From the NCBI GenBank assembly GCA_028290465.1, contig JAQGJU010000136.1, forward strand, positions 1 to 64,000: DNA of 64,000 bases, written 5' to 3'. Below, piece after piece: positions 8,783 through 17,667 of the stretch (position 1 is the stretch's first letter; each line of letters starts with the position of its first letter). The translations under genes and the position numbers were made by a program. The notes beneath the pieces were generated by a model, which was not told where the DNA came from, ran no database searches, and saw only the letters and a program-made list of their open reading frames with translations. Source of the stretch: Xanthobacteraceae bacterium. GTDB lineage: Bacteria > Pseudomonadota > Alphaproteobacteria > Rhizobiales > Xanthobacteraceae.

Positions 8783-9991
8783 TCAGAGCGCCGCCCGCTC
8801 GGGCAATGGCAACGTCAAGGTGAAACACGCGCCCCGTCCTTCACCGCCGGGATCCGCAGTAAGTTCCCCGCCGTGATTCTGTGCAATGGTTTTGGCGATC
8901 GCGAGCCCCAACCCCATGCTGGTGGTGCTCGATGAGGCAAACGCCTTGAAGAGGTCCGGCAGACGTTCCGCCGCGATGCCCGGTCCGGTGTCGGAGACCG
9001 CGAGTTCGATCGCACTCGCGGTCGAACGCGTCACGATGCGGACGTCGGCCGCCGCGCGGCCGTTGACGGCTTCAATGGCGTTGCGCACCAGGTTGACGAC
9101 GAGTTGCTGGATCAGAATCGGATCGCCCATCACCCTCGGCAGATCGGATGCGTATTCCCGGCGGATACGGATGCCGCGTGGATGACCGAGCAAGGTCAGT
9201 TCGACGGCGTCGTCGATCAACGGATTTAGATCGAGGAGTTGGCGCACCGACTCCTGCTTTTCGACAAACTGGCGAATGCGCTGGATGATGCCGCCGGCAC
9301 GCTCGGCCTCGCTGACCGCCTTTTCGAGAATGCCGAGTACCTGCGGCGACAGACGCGCGGGCTCGGGTTCGCGGAAATTCACCCGCTCGGCAGCCTGCAG
9401 ATAAAGCATCAGCGCGGTCAGTGGCTGGTTTAATTCATGCGCCAGCGCGGCGCCCATCTCGTCCATCGCCGAAACCCGGGCCATGCGGATCAGATCGCCC
9501 TGCAACCGATTCAGCCGCTGTTCTGTCTCATGACGCGCACGAAGATCGCGCAGAATGCCGATGAACTGCGGTCCATCTGGAGTCATGGCCTCGCCGACCG
9601 ACAGATCGACCGGAAATAGAGTGCCGTCGCGATGCCGGCCAGTGACTTCGCGCAAGCCCGGCTGCGTGAATTCGCCGATGTAATCGTCTAGCGTTTCGGC
9701 GCTTTCCGACGGCATTAGAATCTGAATGTTGCGCCCGATGATATCCGCCGCCGGATATCCAAACATGGCTTCGCACGCCGTGTTGAACATCAAGATGCGT
9801 GCCTCGTCATCGATCATGACGATCCCATCCGCCGCAGCCGCGAGGAGGCTCGACAGCCGGGCTTCCGACACGGCGGCTATGGGGACAGACGAACCGATTC
9901 TAACCTCTCCTGGCGTAATATTGGCGAAAGTGCTGTGTTCGCGTAAAAATAGCAATCCCTGTCCGCGCCCTCTGGTATAGGAGGACCGCAT
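8783..9991 (-). CDS. FixL-like PAS sensor histidine kinase lacking the heme-ligand histidine
   Basis: The protein of up to 402 residues has one PAS domain (about 42-150), a HisKA domain with H185 in GAALAHELNQPLTAL and an HATPase domain (NLVRNAIEAVNG, DTGPGIA, GLGLAIAKT). The PAS domain aligns well with FixL (ILMPSESAETLDDYIG, LREVTGRHRDGTLFP, DLSVGE). However, the proximal heme histidine of FixL, in the RHDSYI segment, is leucine here (L101, in TLDDYI). The loop before the REVTG arginine is several residues shorter. It is therefore probably not a heme oxygen sensor of the classic type. No membrane segments are visible. The start is uncertain: the ATG at 9991 lacks a clear ribosome site, and an in-frame GTG at codon 41 would still keep the PAS domain. 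Confidence 0.8.
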   Translation of the reverse strand: MRSSYTRGRGQGLLFLREHSTFANITPGEVRIGSSVPIAAVSEARLSSLLAAAADGIVMIDDEARILMFNTACEAMFGYPAADIIGRNIQILMPSESAETLDDYIGEFTQPGLREVTGRHRDGTLFPVDLSVGEAMTPDGPQFIGILRDLRARHETEQRLNRLQGDLIRMARVSAMDEMGAALAHELNQPLTALMLYLQAAERVNFREPEPARLSPQVLGILEKAVSEAERAGGIIQRIRQFVEKQESVRQLLDLNPLIDDAVELTLLGHPRGIRIRREYASDLPRVMGDPILIQQLVVNLVRNAIEAVNGRAAADVRIVTRSTASAIELAVSDTGPGIAAERLPDLFKAFASSSTTSMGLGLAIAKTIAQNHGGELTADPGGEGRGACFTLTLPLPERAAL

Positions 9992-10153
9992 CTATGCCGC
10001 GCAAATGTGGACAAACCCGGCCTTCACGTCGCGGCTTACCGCAAGCCTAACCGCGAGAGCGAGCCAGTCCATCCTGCACCGCACCTGAAAATTGCGAACG
10101 GTGGACAATACCGCCCGATCTATGATGACCTATAAACGATCTGGGAAACCGTC

Positions 10154-13100
10154 ATGCTGCAAGGCTGGGTCGTCATCCTCGTCGCGCTCGGCTACATCGG
10201 CCTGCTGTTCGTGGTCGCGAGCTATGGCGACCGTGTGCGCATGCTGGGCCGCGAGGGCCGCGCCCGACTGCTGATCTATCCACTGTCGCTGGCGATCTAC
10301 TGCACGTCGTGGACCTTCTTCGGCTCGGTCGGCCTCGCGTCGCGCACCGGCTATGACTTCCTGACCATCTATGTCGGCCCCGTGGTGATGCTGGCGTGCT
10401 TCTCGCCGCTCATCATGCGCATCGTGCGGCTGGCCAAGGCGCAGAACATCACCTCGATCGCCGACTTCATCGCGGCGCGCTACGGCAAGAGCCAAGCCGT
10501 CGCCGCGACCGTGGCGCTGATCGCCATCGTCGGCACGATTCCGTACATCGCATTGCAGCTCAAGGCGGTGGCGTCCTCGCTGAGCACCATCCTGGCGCAT
10601 CTGTCGCCCAATTTGGGCGCCGTCACCCAACCGGTATTCGGCGACATCGCACTGTTCGTCGCGCTGTCGATGGCGATGTTCGCGGTATTGTTCGGCACCC
10701 GCCATATCGACGCCACCGAGCATCAGGACGGGCTGATGCTGGCGGTCGCCACCGAGTCGCTGATCAAGCTGATCGCATTCGTGGCGGTCGGCGTGTTCGT
10801 GACTTTCTGGATGTTCGATGGCCCCGGCGACCTGTTCGGCCAGGCAATGCGGCAACCGGCCGCGACGGCGGCGCTGACCAAAGAGCCGCAATTCGGCCTG
10901 CTGCTGACCATGACGTTCCTGTCGTTCGTCGCCATCGTGCTGCTGCCGCGCCAGTTCCACGTCACCGTGGTCGAGAACCACAGCGAGGCCGAGATTCGGC
11001 GCGCGGCTTGGTTATTCCCGGTCTACCTGGTGCTGATCAACCTGTTCGTGGTGCCGATCGCGATCGCCGGCCTGCTGACCTTCGCGCCCGGCGCCGTCGA
11101 CAGCGACATGTATGTGCTGGCGCTGCCGCTGAACGCCGGCTCCAACCTGTTCACGGTGATCGCTTTCGTCGGCGGCCTGTCGGCCGCGACCGCCATGGTG
11201 ATCGTCGAAACCGTGGCGCTGGCCATCATGGTGTCGAACGACATCGTGGTGCCGCTGCTGCTGAAGCGGCGCGAGGCGCTGATCACCGGCCGCGACGCCG
11301 GCAAGCTGTTGCTGACGGCGCGGCGGGTGGCGATCTTCGTCATCCTGGTGTTCGCCTACATGTATTACCGGTCGGCCGGCGATGCGCAGCTCGCCTCGAT
11401 CGGCCTGCTGGCCTTCGCGGCGGTCGCCCAACTGGCACCGGCCTTCTTCGGCGGATTGATGTGGCGGCGCGGCATCGAGCCCGGCGCCATGGCCGGCATG
11501 ACGATCGGCATCGCGACCTGGGCCTACACGCTGCTGCTGCCGAGCTTCATCGATGCCGGCATCGTCGGCAGCCATATCCTGAGCCACGGTCCGTTCGGCA
11601 TCGTATGGCTGCGCCCGCAGGCGCTGCTCGGTGTCGAACTGCCGCCGCTGATGCACGGCGTGCTGTGGAGCCTGTCGCTCAACATTCTAGCCTATGTGGC
11701 GTTCTCGTTCAGCCGCGCCCCATCGTCGATCGAGCGGCTGCAGGCCGATCTGTTCGTGCCGAGCGGGCCGCCGATGACGCCGAGCTTCCGGCTGTGGCGC
11801 TCCTCAGTGACGGTCGAGGAACTGACCACGACGGTGGCGCGCTATCTCGGCGAGGAACGCACCCGCACCTCGTTCGAAAGCTTCGCGGCGTCGCATCGGA
11901 TCCCGCTCGGTCCCAAGGCGGAGGCCGATTTCCGGCTGATGCGCTACGCCGAGCATCTGCTGGCCTCGGCGATCGGCGCCGCGTCCTCGCGTCTGGTGCT
12001 GTCGCTGCTGCTGCGCAAGCGCACGGTGTCGACCAAGGCCGCGTTGCGGCTGCTCGACGACGCCAACGCGGCGATCCACTACAACCGCGAAATTCTGCAG
12101 ACCGCGCTCGATCACGTCCGCCAGGGCATCGCGGTGTTCGGCAAGGATCTGCAACTGATCTGTTGGAACCGGCAGTTCGGCGAAATCCTCGACCTGCCGG
12201 GCGAACTGACAAGGGTCGGCGTCGGGCTCGACGAGATCCTGCGCTTCAACGCCGAGCACAATGGCGTGCCGCTCGATCAGGTCGAACCCGCGGTGCGCGA
12301 ACGCGTGACGCGCTACGCGTCCGGCGCCGAGCCGTTCCTGGAGCGCTTCGCCGAACGCAATCTGGTCATCGAGGTGCGGGCCAACCACATGCCGGACGGC
12401 GGCCTCGTCACCACCTTCAGCGATATTACGCCGAGCGTCGAAGCCGCCGAAGCGTTGGAGCGGGCCAACGAAACCCTGGAGCGGCGGGTGCGCGAGCGCA
12501 CCAAGGAATTGACCCGCCTCAACGCCGAACTGGCGCGCGCCAAGGCGGCCGCCGAGGACGCCAATATTTCCAAGACGAGATTCCTGGCCGCCGCCAGCCA
12601 CGACATCTTGCAGCCACTGAACGCGGCGCGGCTCTATGTGACCAGTTTGGTGCAGCGCCAGACCAGCGAACCTGACAACAGCCGGCTGGTCGGCAACATC
12701 GACGCGTCGCTGGAGGCCGTCGAGGAAATCTTCGGCGCGCTGCTGGACATTTCGCGGCTCGATACCGGGGCGATGAAACCCGAACTCGCCAATTTCCGCA
12801 TCGACGAGATTTTCCGCCAGCTCGAACTCGAATTCGAACCGCTGGCACGCGAGAAGGGCCTCGCGCTCACCTTCGTGCCATGCTCGCGCGTGGTGCGGTC
12901 GGATCGGCGGCTACTGCGCCGGCTGCTGCAGAATCTGGTGTCGAACGCGGTCAAATATACGCCCAAGGGCCGCGTGCTGGTCGGCTGCCGGCGGCGCGGC
13001 GGCAAACTGCGCATCGACGTCTACGATACCGGGCTCGGCATCCCGCAGTCCAAGAAACGGACCGTGTTCCAGGAATTCCAGCGTCTCGACCAGGGCGCCC

Positions 13101-13675
13101 GCGTGGCGCGCGGCCTCGGCCTCGGCCTTTCGATCGTCGAGCGCATCGGCCGGGTGCTCGACCATAAGGTCGAACTGCGCTCGACCGTCGACCGCGGCTC
13201 GCATTTCTCGGTCGAGGTGCCGCGCTCGACCGGCGCGGTCAGCGAGGCGCCGCCGCGCGAGCATTTCCGGGTCGATCCCGGCCAGCTCGCCGACATGGTG
13301 GTCCTGTGCATCGACAACGAGCCGAGCATTCTGGAAGGCATGGAAACGCTGCTCGGCGGCTGGGGCTGCCGGGTGCTGACCGCGCCCGATCTCAAAAGCG
13401 CGCTGGAGACGATCGAGGCGGCCGAAGCTCCGCCCGGCGCGCTGCTGGTCGACTACCATCTCGACGATGGCGACGGGCTGATGGCGATCCGTGCCTTGCG
13501 CTTGCGCTTCGGCGAAGAATTGCCGGCCATCCTGATCACGGCCGACCGTTCACCCCGGATGCGCGACGAGGCGCGGGCGCAGAACGTCCAGGTGCTCAAC
13601 AAGCCGTTGAAGCCGGCGGCGCTGCGCGCGTTGCTGGCGCAATGGCGGGCGCGCCGTCTCGCAGCGGCGGAATAA
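10154..13675 (+). CDS. Transporter-fused hybrid sensor histidine kinase (SSS-PAS-HisKA-HATPase-REC)
   Basis: This 1173-residue protein begins with about 13 membrane segments of the sodium:solute symporter (PutP-like) type, residues 1-510. A cytosolic PAS-like domain (about 660-760, LDHVRQGIAVFG), a coiled coil, a HisKA domain with H816 in AAASHDILQPLNAARLY and an HATPase (NLVSNAVKY, DTGLGIP, GLGLGLSIVERI) follow. It ends in a receiver domain with D1100 in LLVDYHLDDGDG. Such kinases (CbrA/ErcS-like) couple solute uptake or binding to signalling; the ligand here is unknown. The next regulator on the opposite strand (14973) is of the NarL/AgmR type, often the partner of such kinases. It is convergent with the flavoprotein gene, with 2 nt between stop codons. 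Confidence 0.9.
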   Translation: MLQGWVVILVALGYIGLLFVVASYGDRVRMLGREGRARLLIYPLSLAIYCTSWTFFGSVGLASRTGYDFLTIYVGPVVMLACFSPLIMRIVRLAKAQNITSIADFIAARYGKSQAVAATVALIAIVGTIPYIALQLKAVASSLSTILAHLSPNLGAVTQPVFGDIALFVALSMAMFAVLFGTRHIDATEHQDGLMLAVATESLIKLIAFVAVGVFVTFWMFDGPGDLFGQAMRQPAATAALTKEPQFGLLLTMTFLSFVAIVLLPRQFHVTVVENHSEAEIRRAAWLFPVYLVLINLFVVPIAIAGLLTFAPGAVDSDMYVLALPLNAGSNLFTVIAFVGGLSAATAMVIVETVALAIMVSNDIVVPLLLKRREALITGRDAGKLLLTARRVAIFVILVFAYMYYRSAGDAQLASIGLLAFAAVAQLAPAFFGGLMWRRGIEPGAMAGMTIGIATWAYTLLLPSFIDAGIVGSHILSHGPFGIVWLRPQALLGVELPPLMHGVLWSLSLNILAYVAFSFSRAPSSIERLQADLFVPSGPPMTPSFRLWRSSVTVEELTTTVARYLGEERTRTSFESFAASHRIPLGPKAEADFRLMRYAEHLLASAIGAASSRLVLSLLLRKRTVSTKAALRLLDDANAAIHYNREILQTALDHVRQGIAVFGKDLQLICWNRQFGEILDLPGELTRVGVGLDEILRFNAEHNGVPLDQVEPAVRERVTRYASGAEPFLERFAERNLVIEVRANHMPDGGLVTTFSDITPSVEAAEALERANETLERRVRERTKELTRLNAELARAKAAAEDANISKTRFLAAASHDILQPLNAARLYVTSLVQRQTSEPDNSRLVGNIDASLEAVEEIFGALLDISRLDTGAMKPELANFRIDEIFRQLELEFEPLAREKGLALTFVPCSRVVRSDRRLLRRLLQNLVSNAVKYTPKGRVLVGCRRRGGKLRIDVYDTGLGIPQSKKRTVFQEFQRLDQGARVARGLGLGLSIVERIGRVLDHKVELRSTVDRGSHFSVEVPRSTGAVSEAPPREHFRVDPGQLADMVVLCIDNEPSILEGMETLLGGWGCRVLTAPDLKSALETIEAAEAPPGALLVDYHLDDGDGLMAIRALRLRFGEELPAILITADRSPRMRDEARAQNVQVLNKPLKPAALRALLAQWRARRLAAAE

Positions 13676-13677
13676 TT

Positions 13678-14862
13678 TTAGGCGAGCGGATTCGCCGGCA
13701 GGCCCAATCGAAACTGGCCGTGATTCTCGTACGCCGTGTCGCTCATCACCTGATGGATGCCGGTGGTGTTCAGATCGCGCAGCAGCCGGCCGATAATGTG
13801 CGGGTGATGCAGGCCGGTATTGCCGGCGAAATGATACGCCAAGGTGGCGGTCTCGATCGCCATCTCCGTGGCATGGACGCAGATCGCGCGCACGTCGGCA
13901 ATGTCTGACCCGTCCGGCAGATGGCCGGCGACGACGTCGTCATACAGACGATCGTAGCGCTCATGCATCAGCGCGCGGGCCGCCCGCAGCTTGATGTCGG
14001 CCTGCGCGATGAAGCGATGCACCACTTGGCGCTCGTCCAGCTTCGACGAACGGAACGTGCCGCGCGTGGTCGTGGCGATCTGGATCAACTCGTCGAGCGC
14101 GCGGCGCGCCGCGCCGATGGCTACGCTGCCGTGCTCCTTGGCCACGTAGCTAAACGGCGGAAACAGATAGGACGGACCGCCGCGGAGCGGTTGCGGCTTG
14201 AGCAGATCCCACACGAATGTCAGTTCGGCCGGCAGATAGTAGTTGTCGATCGAGAAATCGCAGGAGCCGGTGCCCTTCAGGCCGGTCACGCCGCTCCAAT
14301 TGTCATGCAGCGTGACGTCCTTGGCCGGAAACGCCGAGAACATCACGATCGGACGGCCGCTGGCGTCTTCGCTGTTCTCGACGATGGTGCCGCCCAGCAC
14401 CCACTCCGAATGGCGGATGCCGCTGTTGAAGCGCCAGCGTCCGCTGACCCGGAAGCCGTCGCCATCGCGTTTCGCGCGACCTGCCGGAAAGAAAGAAATC
14501 GACGCCGTGGGAATTTTTCCGCCGCCGAACACCCGCTCAATGCCGGCGGGCGGCAGAAAGGTGCCGAGCGAGGCGATGCCGGTGGCGCCGACCATCGTGC
14601 ACCAGGCGCTGGTCAGGTCGTGATAGGCGAGAGTCTCCAGCACCAGCATTTCGGTGACCGGATCGGCTTCGGCACCGCCCATCTCGGCCGCGAGCTTCAG
14701 CCGGAACATGCCGGACGTGCGCAGCGCATCGACCGCCTCCGGGGCCAGCGTGATCAACTCCTCGCTGCGCGCTCCCGACGCCCGCAACGTGCCGCTGATG
14801 CCGTCGACCGCGTCGAGCAGCACCTTGCGCTTGGCGTCGCGCTCCTTGGGAAAGGACCTCAC
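13678..14862 (-). CDS. Acyl-CoA dehydrogenase-fold flavoprotein, probably group D flavin monooxygenase type
   Basis: The product is 394 residues if started at the GTG at 14862, which has GGAGA seven bases upstream. The longer ATG frame to 15003 overlaps the regulator gene and adds a low-complexity leader. The protein has the acyl-CoA dehydrogenase N-terminal and middle domains (AAEMGGAEADPVTEMLVLE, WRFNSGIRHSEWVLGG, GVTGLKGTGSCDF). Its C-terminal domain resembles PF08028 of DszC/HpaB-like monooxygenases (FAGNTGLHHPHIIGRLLRD). The catalytic YEG glutamate of true acyl-CoA dehydrogenases is not visible. Oxygenation of an aromatic or heteroatom substrate with reduced flavin from a partner is the likely chemistry. 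No flavin reductase lies next to it. Confidence 0.75.
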   Translation of the reverse strand: MRSFPKERDAKRKVLLDAVDGISGTLRASGARSEELITLAPEAVDALRTSGMFRLKLAAEMGGAEADPVTEMLVLETLAYHDLTSAWCTMVGATGIASLGTFLPPAGIERVFGGGKIPTASISFFPAGRAKRDGDGFRVSGRWRFNSGIRHSEWVLGGTIVENSEDASGRPIVMFSAFPAKDVTLHDNWSGVTGLKGTGSCDFSIDNYYLPAELTFVWDLLKPQPLRGGPSYLFPPFSYVAKEHGSVAIGAARRALDELIQIATTTRGTFRSSKLDERQVVHRFIAQADIKLRAARALMHERYDRLYDDVVAGHLPDGSDIADVRAICVHATEMAIETATLAYHFAGNTGLHHPHIIGRLLRDLNTTGIHQVMSDTAYENHGQFRLGLPANPLA

Positions 14863-14972
14863 CTTGGCGTCTCCATCATTCTTACAAGCCTCGTCGAGCG
14901 AGGGCTTTGAACCAATCGTAGCAAGTTGATGGCGGATGTCATGCACGCGACGCGCGCTGCCGCTGGCGGACG

Positions 14973-15650
14973 CTATCCGATCAGCGAGGCGCCTTGCGGC
15001 CATTGGCCGGATTCGATCCGCGCCGCGGCGATCACGGCCTGGGTACGGCTCTCGACACCGAGTTTTTGCAGGATGGCCGATACGTGCGCTTTCACGGTCG
15101 CCTCCGACACCGAAAGCTCGTAGGCGATCTGCTTGTTGAGCAGGCCTTCCGACAGCATCATCAGCACGCGCACCTGTTGCGGCGTGAGCGTTGCCAGCTT
15201 GCTCTTCAGTTGCATGGCCTCGGCGTCGGCGCCGCCGGTGAGGTCGATGTCGGGCGGCGTCCAGACTTCTCCGGCCAGCACCTGCGCGATCGCGGCACGC
15301 ATTGCCTCGACGGCGAGCGTCTTCGGAATAAACCCGGACGCGCCGAATTCCATGCAGCGGCGAATCACGGCCGGATCGTCATTGGCCGACACGACCACGA
15401 TCGGCACGCTCGGATATTGGGCGCGCAGATACATCAGGCCGGAAAAGCCGCGCACCCCCGGCATGGTCAGGTCGAGCAGAATGAGATCGACCTCGCCGCC
15501 GCGCTCCAGCAGTTTCGACACTTCGTCGAAGGTGCCGGCCTCGGCGATATCGACGCGATCGAAATGGTTGGCGACAGCCTCGCGCAACGCGCCGCGAAAC
15601 AGCGGGTGATCATCGGCGATGACCAGTCGGTAGGGTGTCGAATCGCTCAC
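14973..15650 (-). CDS. NarL/LuxR family response regulator
   Basis: The 225-residue protein has a receiver domain with DD near residue 13, phospho-acceptor D60 in LILLDLTMPGVRG and K109 in GFIPKT. A LuxR-type DNA-binding domain follows (LTPQQVRVLMMLSEGLLNKQIAYELSVS is one helix-turn-helix block). The C-terminal extension and receiver resemble AgmR/ErbR regulators that pair with solute-symporter hybrid kinases. The kinase at 10154 is therefore the most likely partner, though it lies on the other strand with a flavoprotein gene between. No histidine kinase is directly adjacent. The 286 bp upstream is relatively AT-rich and would hold its promoter. Confidence 0.88.
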   Translation of the reverse strand: MSDSTPYRLVIADDHPLFRGALREAVANHFDRVDIAEAGTFDEVSKLLERGGEVDLILLDLTMPGVRGFSGLMYLRAQYPSVPIVVVSANDDPAVIRRCMEFGASGFIPKTLAVEAMRAAIAQVLAGEVWTPPDIDLTGGADAEAMQLKSKLATLTPQQVRVLMMLSEGLLNKQIAYELSVSEATVKAHVSAILQKLGVESRTQAVIAAARIESGQWPQGASLIG

Positions 15651-15936
15651 GCTGACGGACCTCTCAGGCGGAACGAACGCCGCCGGCAGGTGAACATTAA
15701 GATCATACTATTCCGCCATCGCCGAATTTCGTCCAATCCCCAAGGCCGTTTTATTAGCTGCGCTGCAGCATCGACCGCACGCGTCCGATCATACGAATTT
15801 TACTGCAACGCCACTTTAAGTCCTGGTTACCAACCGTGGTTCAGTATCATACTAAAGTCTATAAGCTGCGACGGTAGTTGGATGCGTGGCGCACTGGAAG
15901 GAAGCGTCCCTGGGTTAGGCCAACAGGAGCCAAGCC

Positions 15937-16299
15937 ATGGAACCGTTTCGCCGTGAGGCACACTTCGCATTGCTGCGGGATACGGGCTTTGTCGCCCTCG
16001 CCGCTGCCATCATGATGGTCGCTTTCAGCTATCAACTCGAACTGGCATTCTGCATCGGGGCCAGCGTCGCGCTGTTCTTCGCGGTCGTTCTCGTCTTCAA
16101 GGTCGGCGGGCTGACCGAGGAAGCCGTACAGCGCAGCGAGCCCTGGCTCGCCCTGGAACGCGGCCGGCGGCCGCGCGGCGATGAAGGCCGGCGCTGGGCG
16201 CGGGACCGTCTCGAGGAGTTGCTGCTGCTGTTCGCCAAGCGCTCGTCCGGCATTTCCATCGCGCTGTTCGGCGTCGCCCTGGTGGTCCGCGTCATTTGA
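15937..16299 (+). CDS. Small conserved-type membrane protein of unknown function
   Basis: This 120-residue protein has two adjacent membrane segments near the start (GFVALAAAIMMVAFSY, AFCIGASVALFFAVVLVF). A charged cytosolic stretch rich in Arg and Glu (residues 58-98) and a third short hydrophobic segment (SGISIALFGVALVVRVI) follow. An AGGAG-type ribosome site precedes the ATG. I do not recognise the family. It is convergent with the yjbQ gene and may share the AT-rich region at 15651-15936 with the divergent regulator gene, so a link to that regulator is possible but not shown. Confidence 0.6.
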   Translation: MEPFRREAHFALLRDTGFVALAAAIMMVAFSYQLELAFCIGASVALFFAVVLVFKVGGLTEEAVQRSEPWLALERGRRPRGDEGRRWARDRLEELLLLFAKRSSGISIALFGVALVVRVI

Positions 16300-16320
16300 T
16301 CGAGGCATATCGCCGGGCGC

Positions 16321-16794
16321 CTATCGCGCCGACCCGATGAACTGCAGCACGATCTCGCGGCGATGCGGCCGGTCGCGATGTTCGATGAGATAAATGCCCT
16401 GCCAGGTGCCAAGCGCCAGTGCTCCGCCCAGCACCGGCACATGCAGCGACACGCCGGTCAGCATCGTCTTGACGTGCGCCGGCATATCGTCCGGTCCCTC
16501 GGTATCGTGCACCCAGCCCCGGTCGCGCGGCGCCACATCATCGAGCGCGGTCAACAGATCGCGCTGCACGTCCGGATCGGCATTTTCCTGGATGGTCAGC
16601 GAACACGAGGTATGGCGCACGAACAGCAGCAGCGCGCCCTCGGCCGCGCCGCATTGCGCGACAAAGTGCTTCGCCATCGCGGTGATCTCGGTGAAGCCTG
16701 CCCCATCAGTCTCGACCGCGAACCGCGCGGTCGCGATCACGGGCGCACACACCGTGTCGATCTCCAATGGCGTTATGCCGGACGTGCCTCGCAT
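16321..16794 (-). CDS. yjbQ: YjbQ/UPF0047 family protein
   Basis: The 157-residue protein carries the family hallmarks HTSCSLTIQENADPDV near residue 63, EGPDDMPAHVK near residue 100 and LGTWQGIYLIEHR near residue 128. The conserved His residues probably bind metal. Members such as E. coli YjbQ have weak thiamine-phosphate synthase activity, and their physiological role is unsettled. It is a cytosolic, single-domain protein of normal length. It lies 13 nt downstream of the secreted coiled-coil protein gene on the same strand and may be cotranscribed with it. Confidence 0.9.
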   Translation of the reverse strand: MRGTSGITPLEIDTVCAPVIATARFAVETDGAGFTEITAMAKHFVAQCGAAEGALLLFVRHTSCSLTIQENADPDVQRDLLTALDDVAPRDRGWVHDTEGPDDMPAHVKTMLTGVSLHVPVLGGALALGTWQGIYLIEHRDRPHRREIVLQFIGSAR

Positions 16795-16807
16795 TGCTGG
16801 CCCGGCG

Positions 16808-17353
16808 CTACTTCGCCGGATCCTTTTGCTGCTGATCCTTTTGCACGTTGATCATGATCTCGACCAGCCGCCGCCATGCTTTCTCGACCATGGTCATCAC
16901 CTTGTCGAGTTCGGCATCGCTCGGCACCTTGAGGCCCTTGCCGGCCTCCGGGCCAATCGACTCCGGCCGCAAACTGCCCGGCAACGGCAGGCCGCGCGCC
17001 AGCATCTCTTTCTTGAGCTGCGCATTCTCGCCGCGCAGCCGGGCGATCTCGCCTTCCAGCAGCGCGCGGTCATCGGGCGAGGCTTGGCAGGCCCAGCCGA
17101 CCGTGCGCTGAGTGCAGGTCGAGACCTGCCCGGTGCGCATGTCCAGCCGGACATAACCGTCCGCCACCTTGTTGAAGACATAGCGACCGTTCTCGGTGTC
17201 ACCCGGCGAAGTCGGCGTGGGTGACGTCGGGGCCGGGATACTCGCCGGCGGCGACGGAGCGGCCGGCTTTTCCGGCTCGACGCTCTGCGCCAGCGCGGCG
17301 GCACCCGACAAAACCAGAAGCGTCACCAGAACGGCGCGTGCGGTGCGGACCAT
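16808..17353 (-). CDS. Secreted proline-rich coiled-coil protein, unknown function
   Basis: The product is 181 residues from the ATG at 17353, which has GAGGAG at a good distance. The frame stays open to 17548 but those codons have no support. A signal peptide ends at about LVLSGAAALAQS. A Pro/Ser/Ala-rich spacer follows (residues 20-50), then a short globular part with two cysteines (STCTQRTVGWACQA), a coiled coil (EGEIARLRGENAQLKKEM) and a charged C-terminal helix with KDQQQKD. It would be periplasmic. I do not recognise a family with a known role. It is divergent from atpI across a 314-bp gap that holds a strong dyad. Confidence 0.6.
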   Translation of the reverse strand: MVRTARAVLVTLLVLSGAAALAQSVEPEKPAAPSPPASIPAPTSPTPTSPGDTENGRYVFNKVADGYVRLDMRTGQVSTCTQRTVGWACQASPDDRALLEGEIARLRGENAQLKKEMLARGLPLPGSLRPESIGPEAGKGLKVPSDAELDKVMTMVEKAWRRLVEIMINVQKDQQQKDPAK

Positions 17354-17506
17354 CGTCATCTCCTCGATCTTCGCCGGCATCCGTGGGCCGGTTTTGCGGC
17401 GGCGCCATGACATGGCCCAAAATGGTAACATTCCAGAACCCAACACCGAACGCCGATTCGTCGCGCCGGCGCGGTCCCGGACCGCGTCAAAATGGCCGCC
17501 TAAAAC

Positions 17507-17531
17507 CGCCTTATCGCATTGCGATATAGGC
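17507..17531. promoter_or_regulatory. 15-bp perfect dyad with flanking arms, operator-like
   Basis: TATCGCA-T-TGCGATA at 17512-17526 is a perfect palindrome, and CCGCC and GGCGG extend it on both sides. It lies in the divergent intergenic region between the secreted coiled-coil gene and atpI, about 50 bp before the candidate atpI promoter. An operator is the simplest reading. A rho-independent terminator is unlikely, because genes diverge from here and no T-run follows. The rest of the 314-bp region shows no gene. Confidence 0.4.
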
Positions 17532-17577
17532 GGAAATTCGAAGTACAAACATACGGTTATGGGGAATATGGCGTTTC

Positions 17578-17606
17578 TTGACTCAAGGTATGCCAGTCAG
17601 TATGGT
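17578..17606 (+). promoter_or_regulatory. Candidate sigma-70 promoter of the atp operon
   Basis: TTGACT at 17578 and TATGGT at 17601 are separated by exactly 17 bases. This is close to the housekeeping consensus and well above the local background of this GC-rich sequence. Transcription would begin near 17613, about 55 bases before the atpI ATG. Confidence 0.5.
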
Positions 17607-17667
17607 CCGCGCGGCTTCGGGGGCGGCGGGAGCGGTTCGGTAGTCCGAAAAGTCGGCGGGTGTCATC

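Noticed and set aside
8127-9991. Calling the pair a canonical oxygen-sensing FixLJ
   Set aside because: The heme-ligand histidine position is leucine and no fixK gene is nearby, so only FixLJ-like is justified.
13678-14862. Annotating the flavoprotein as a beta-oxidation acyl-CoA dehydrogenase
   Set aside because: The catalytic glutamate motif is absent and the C-terminal domain resembles the DszC/HpaB-type monooxygenases.
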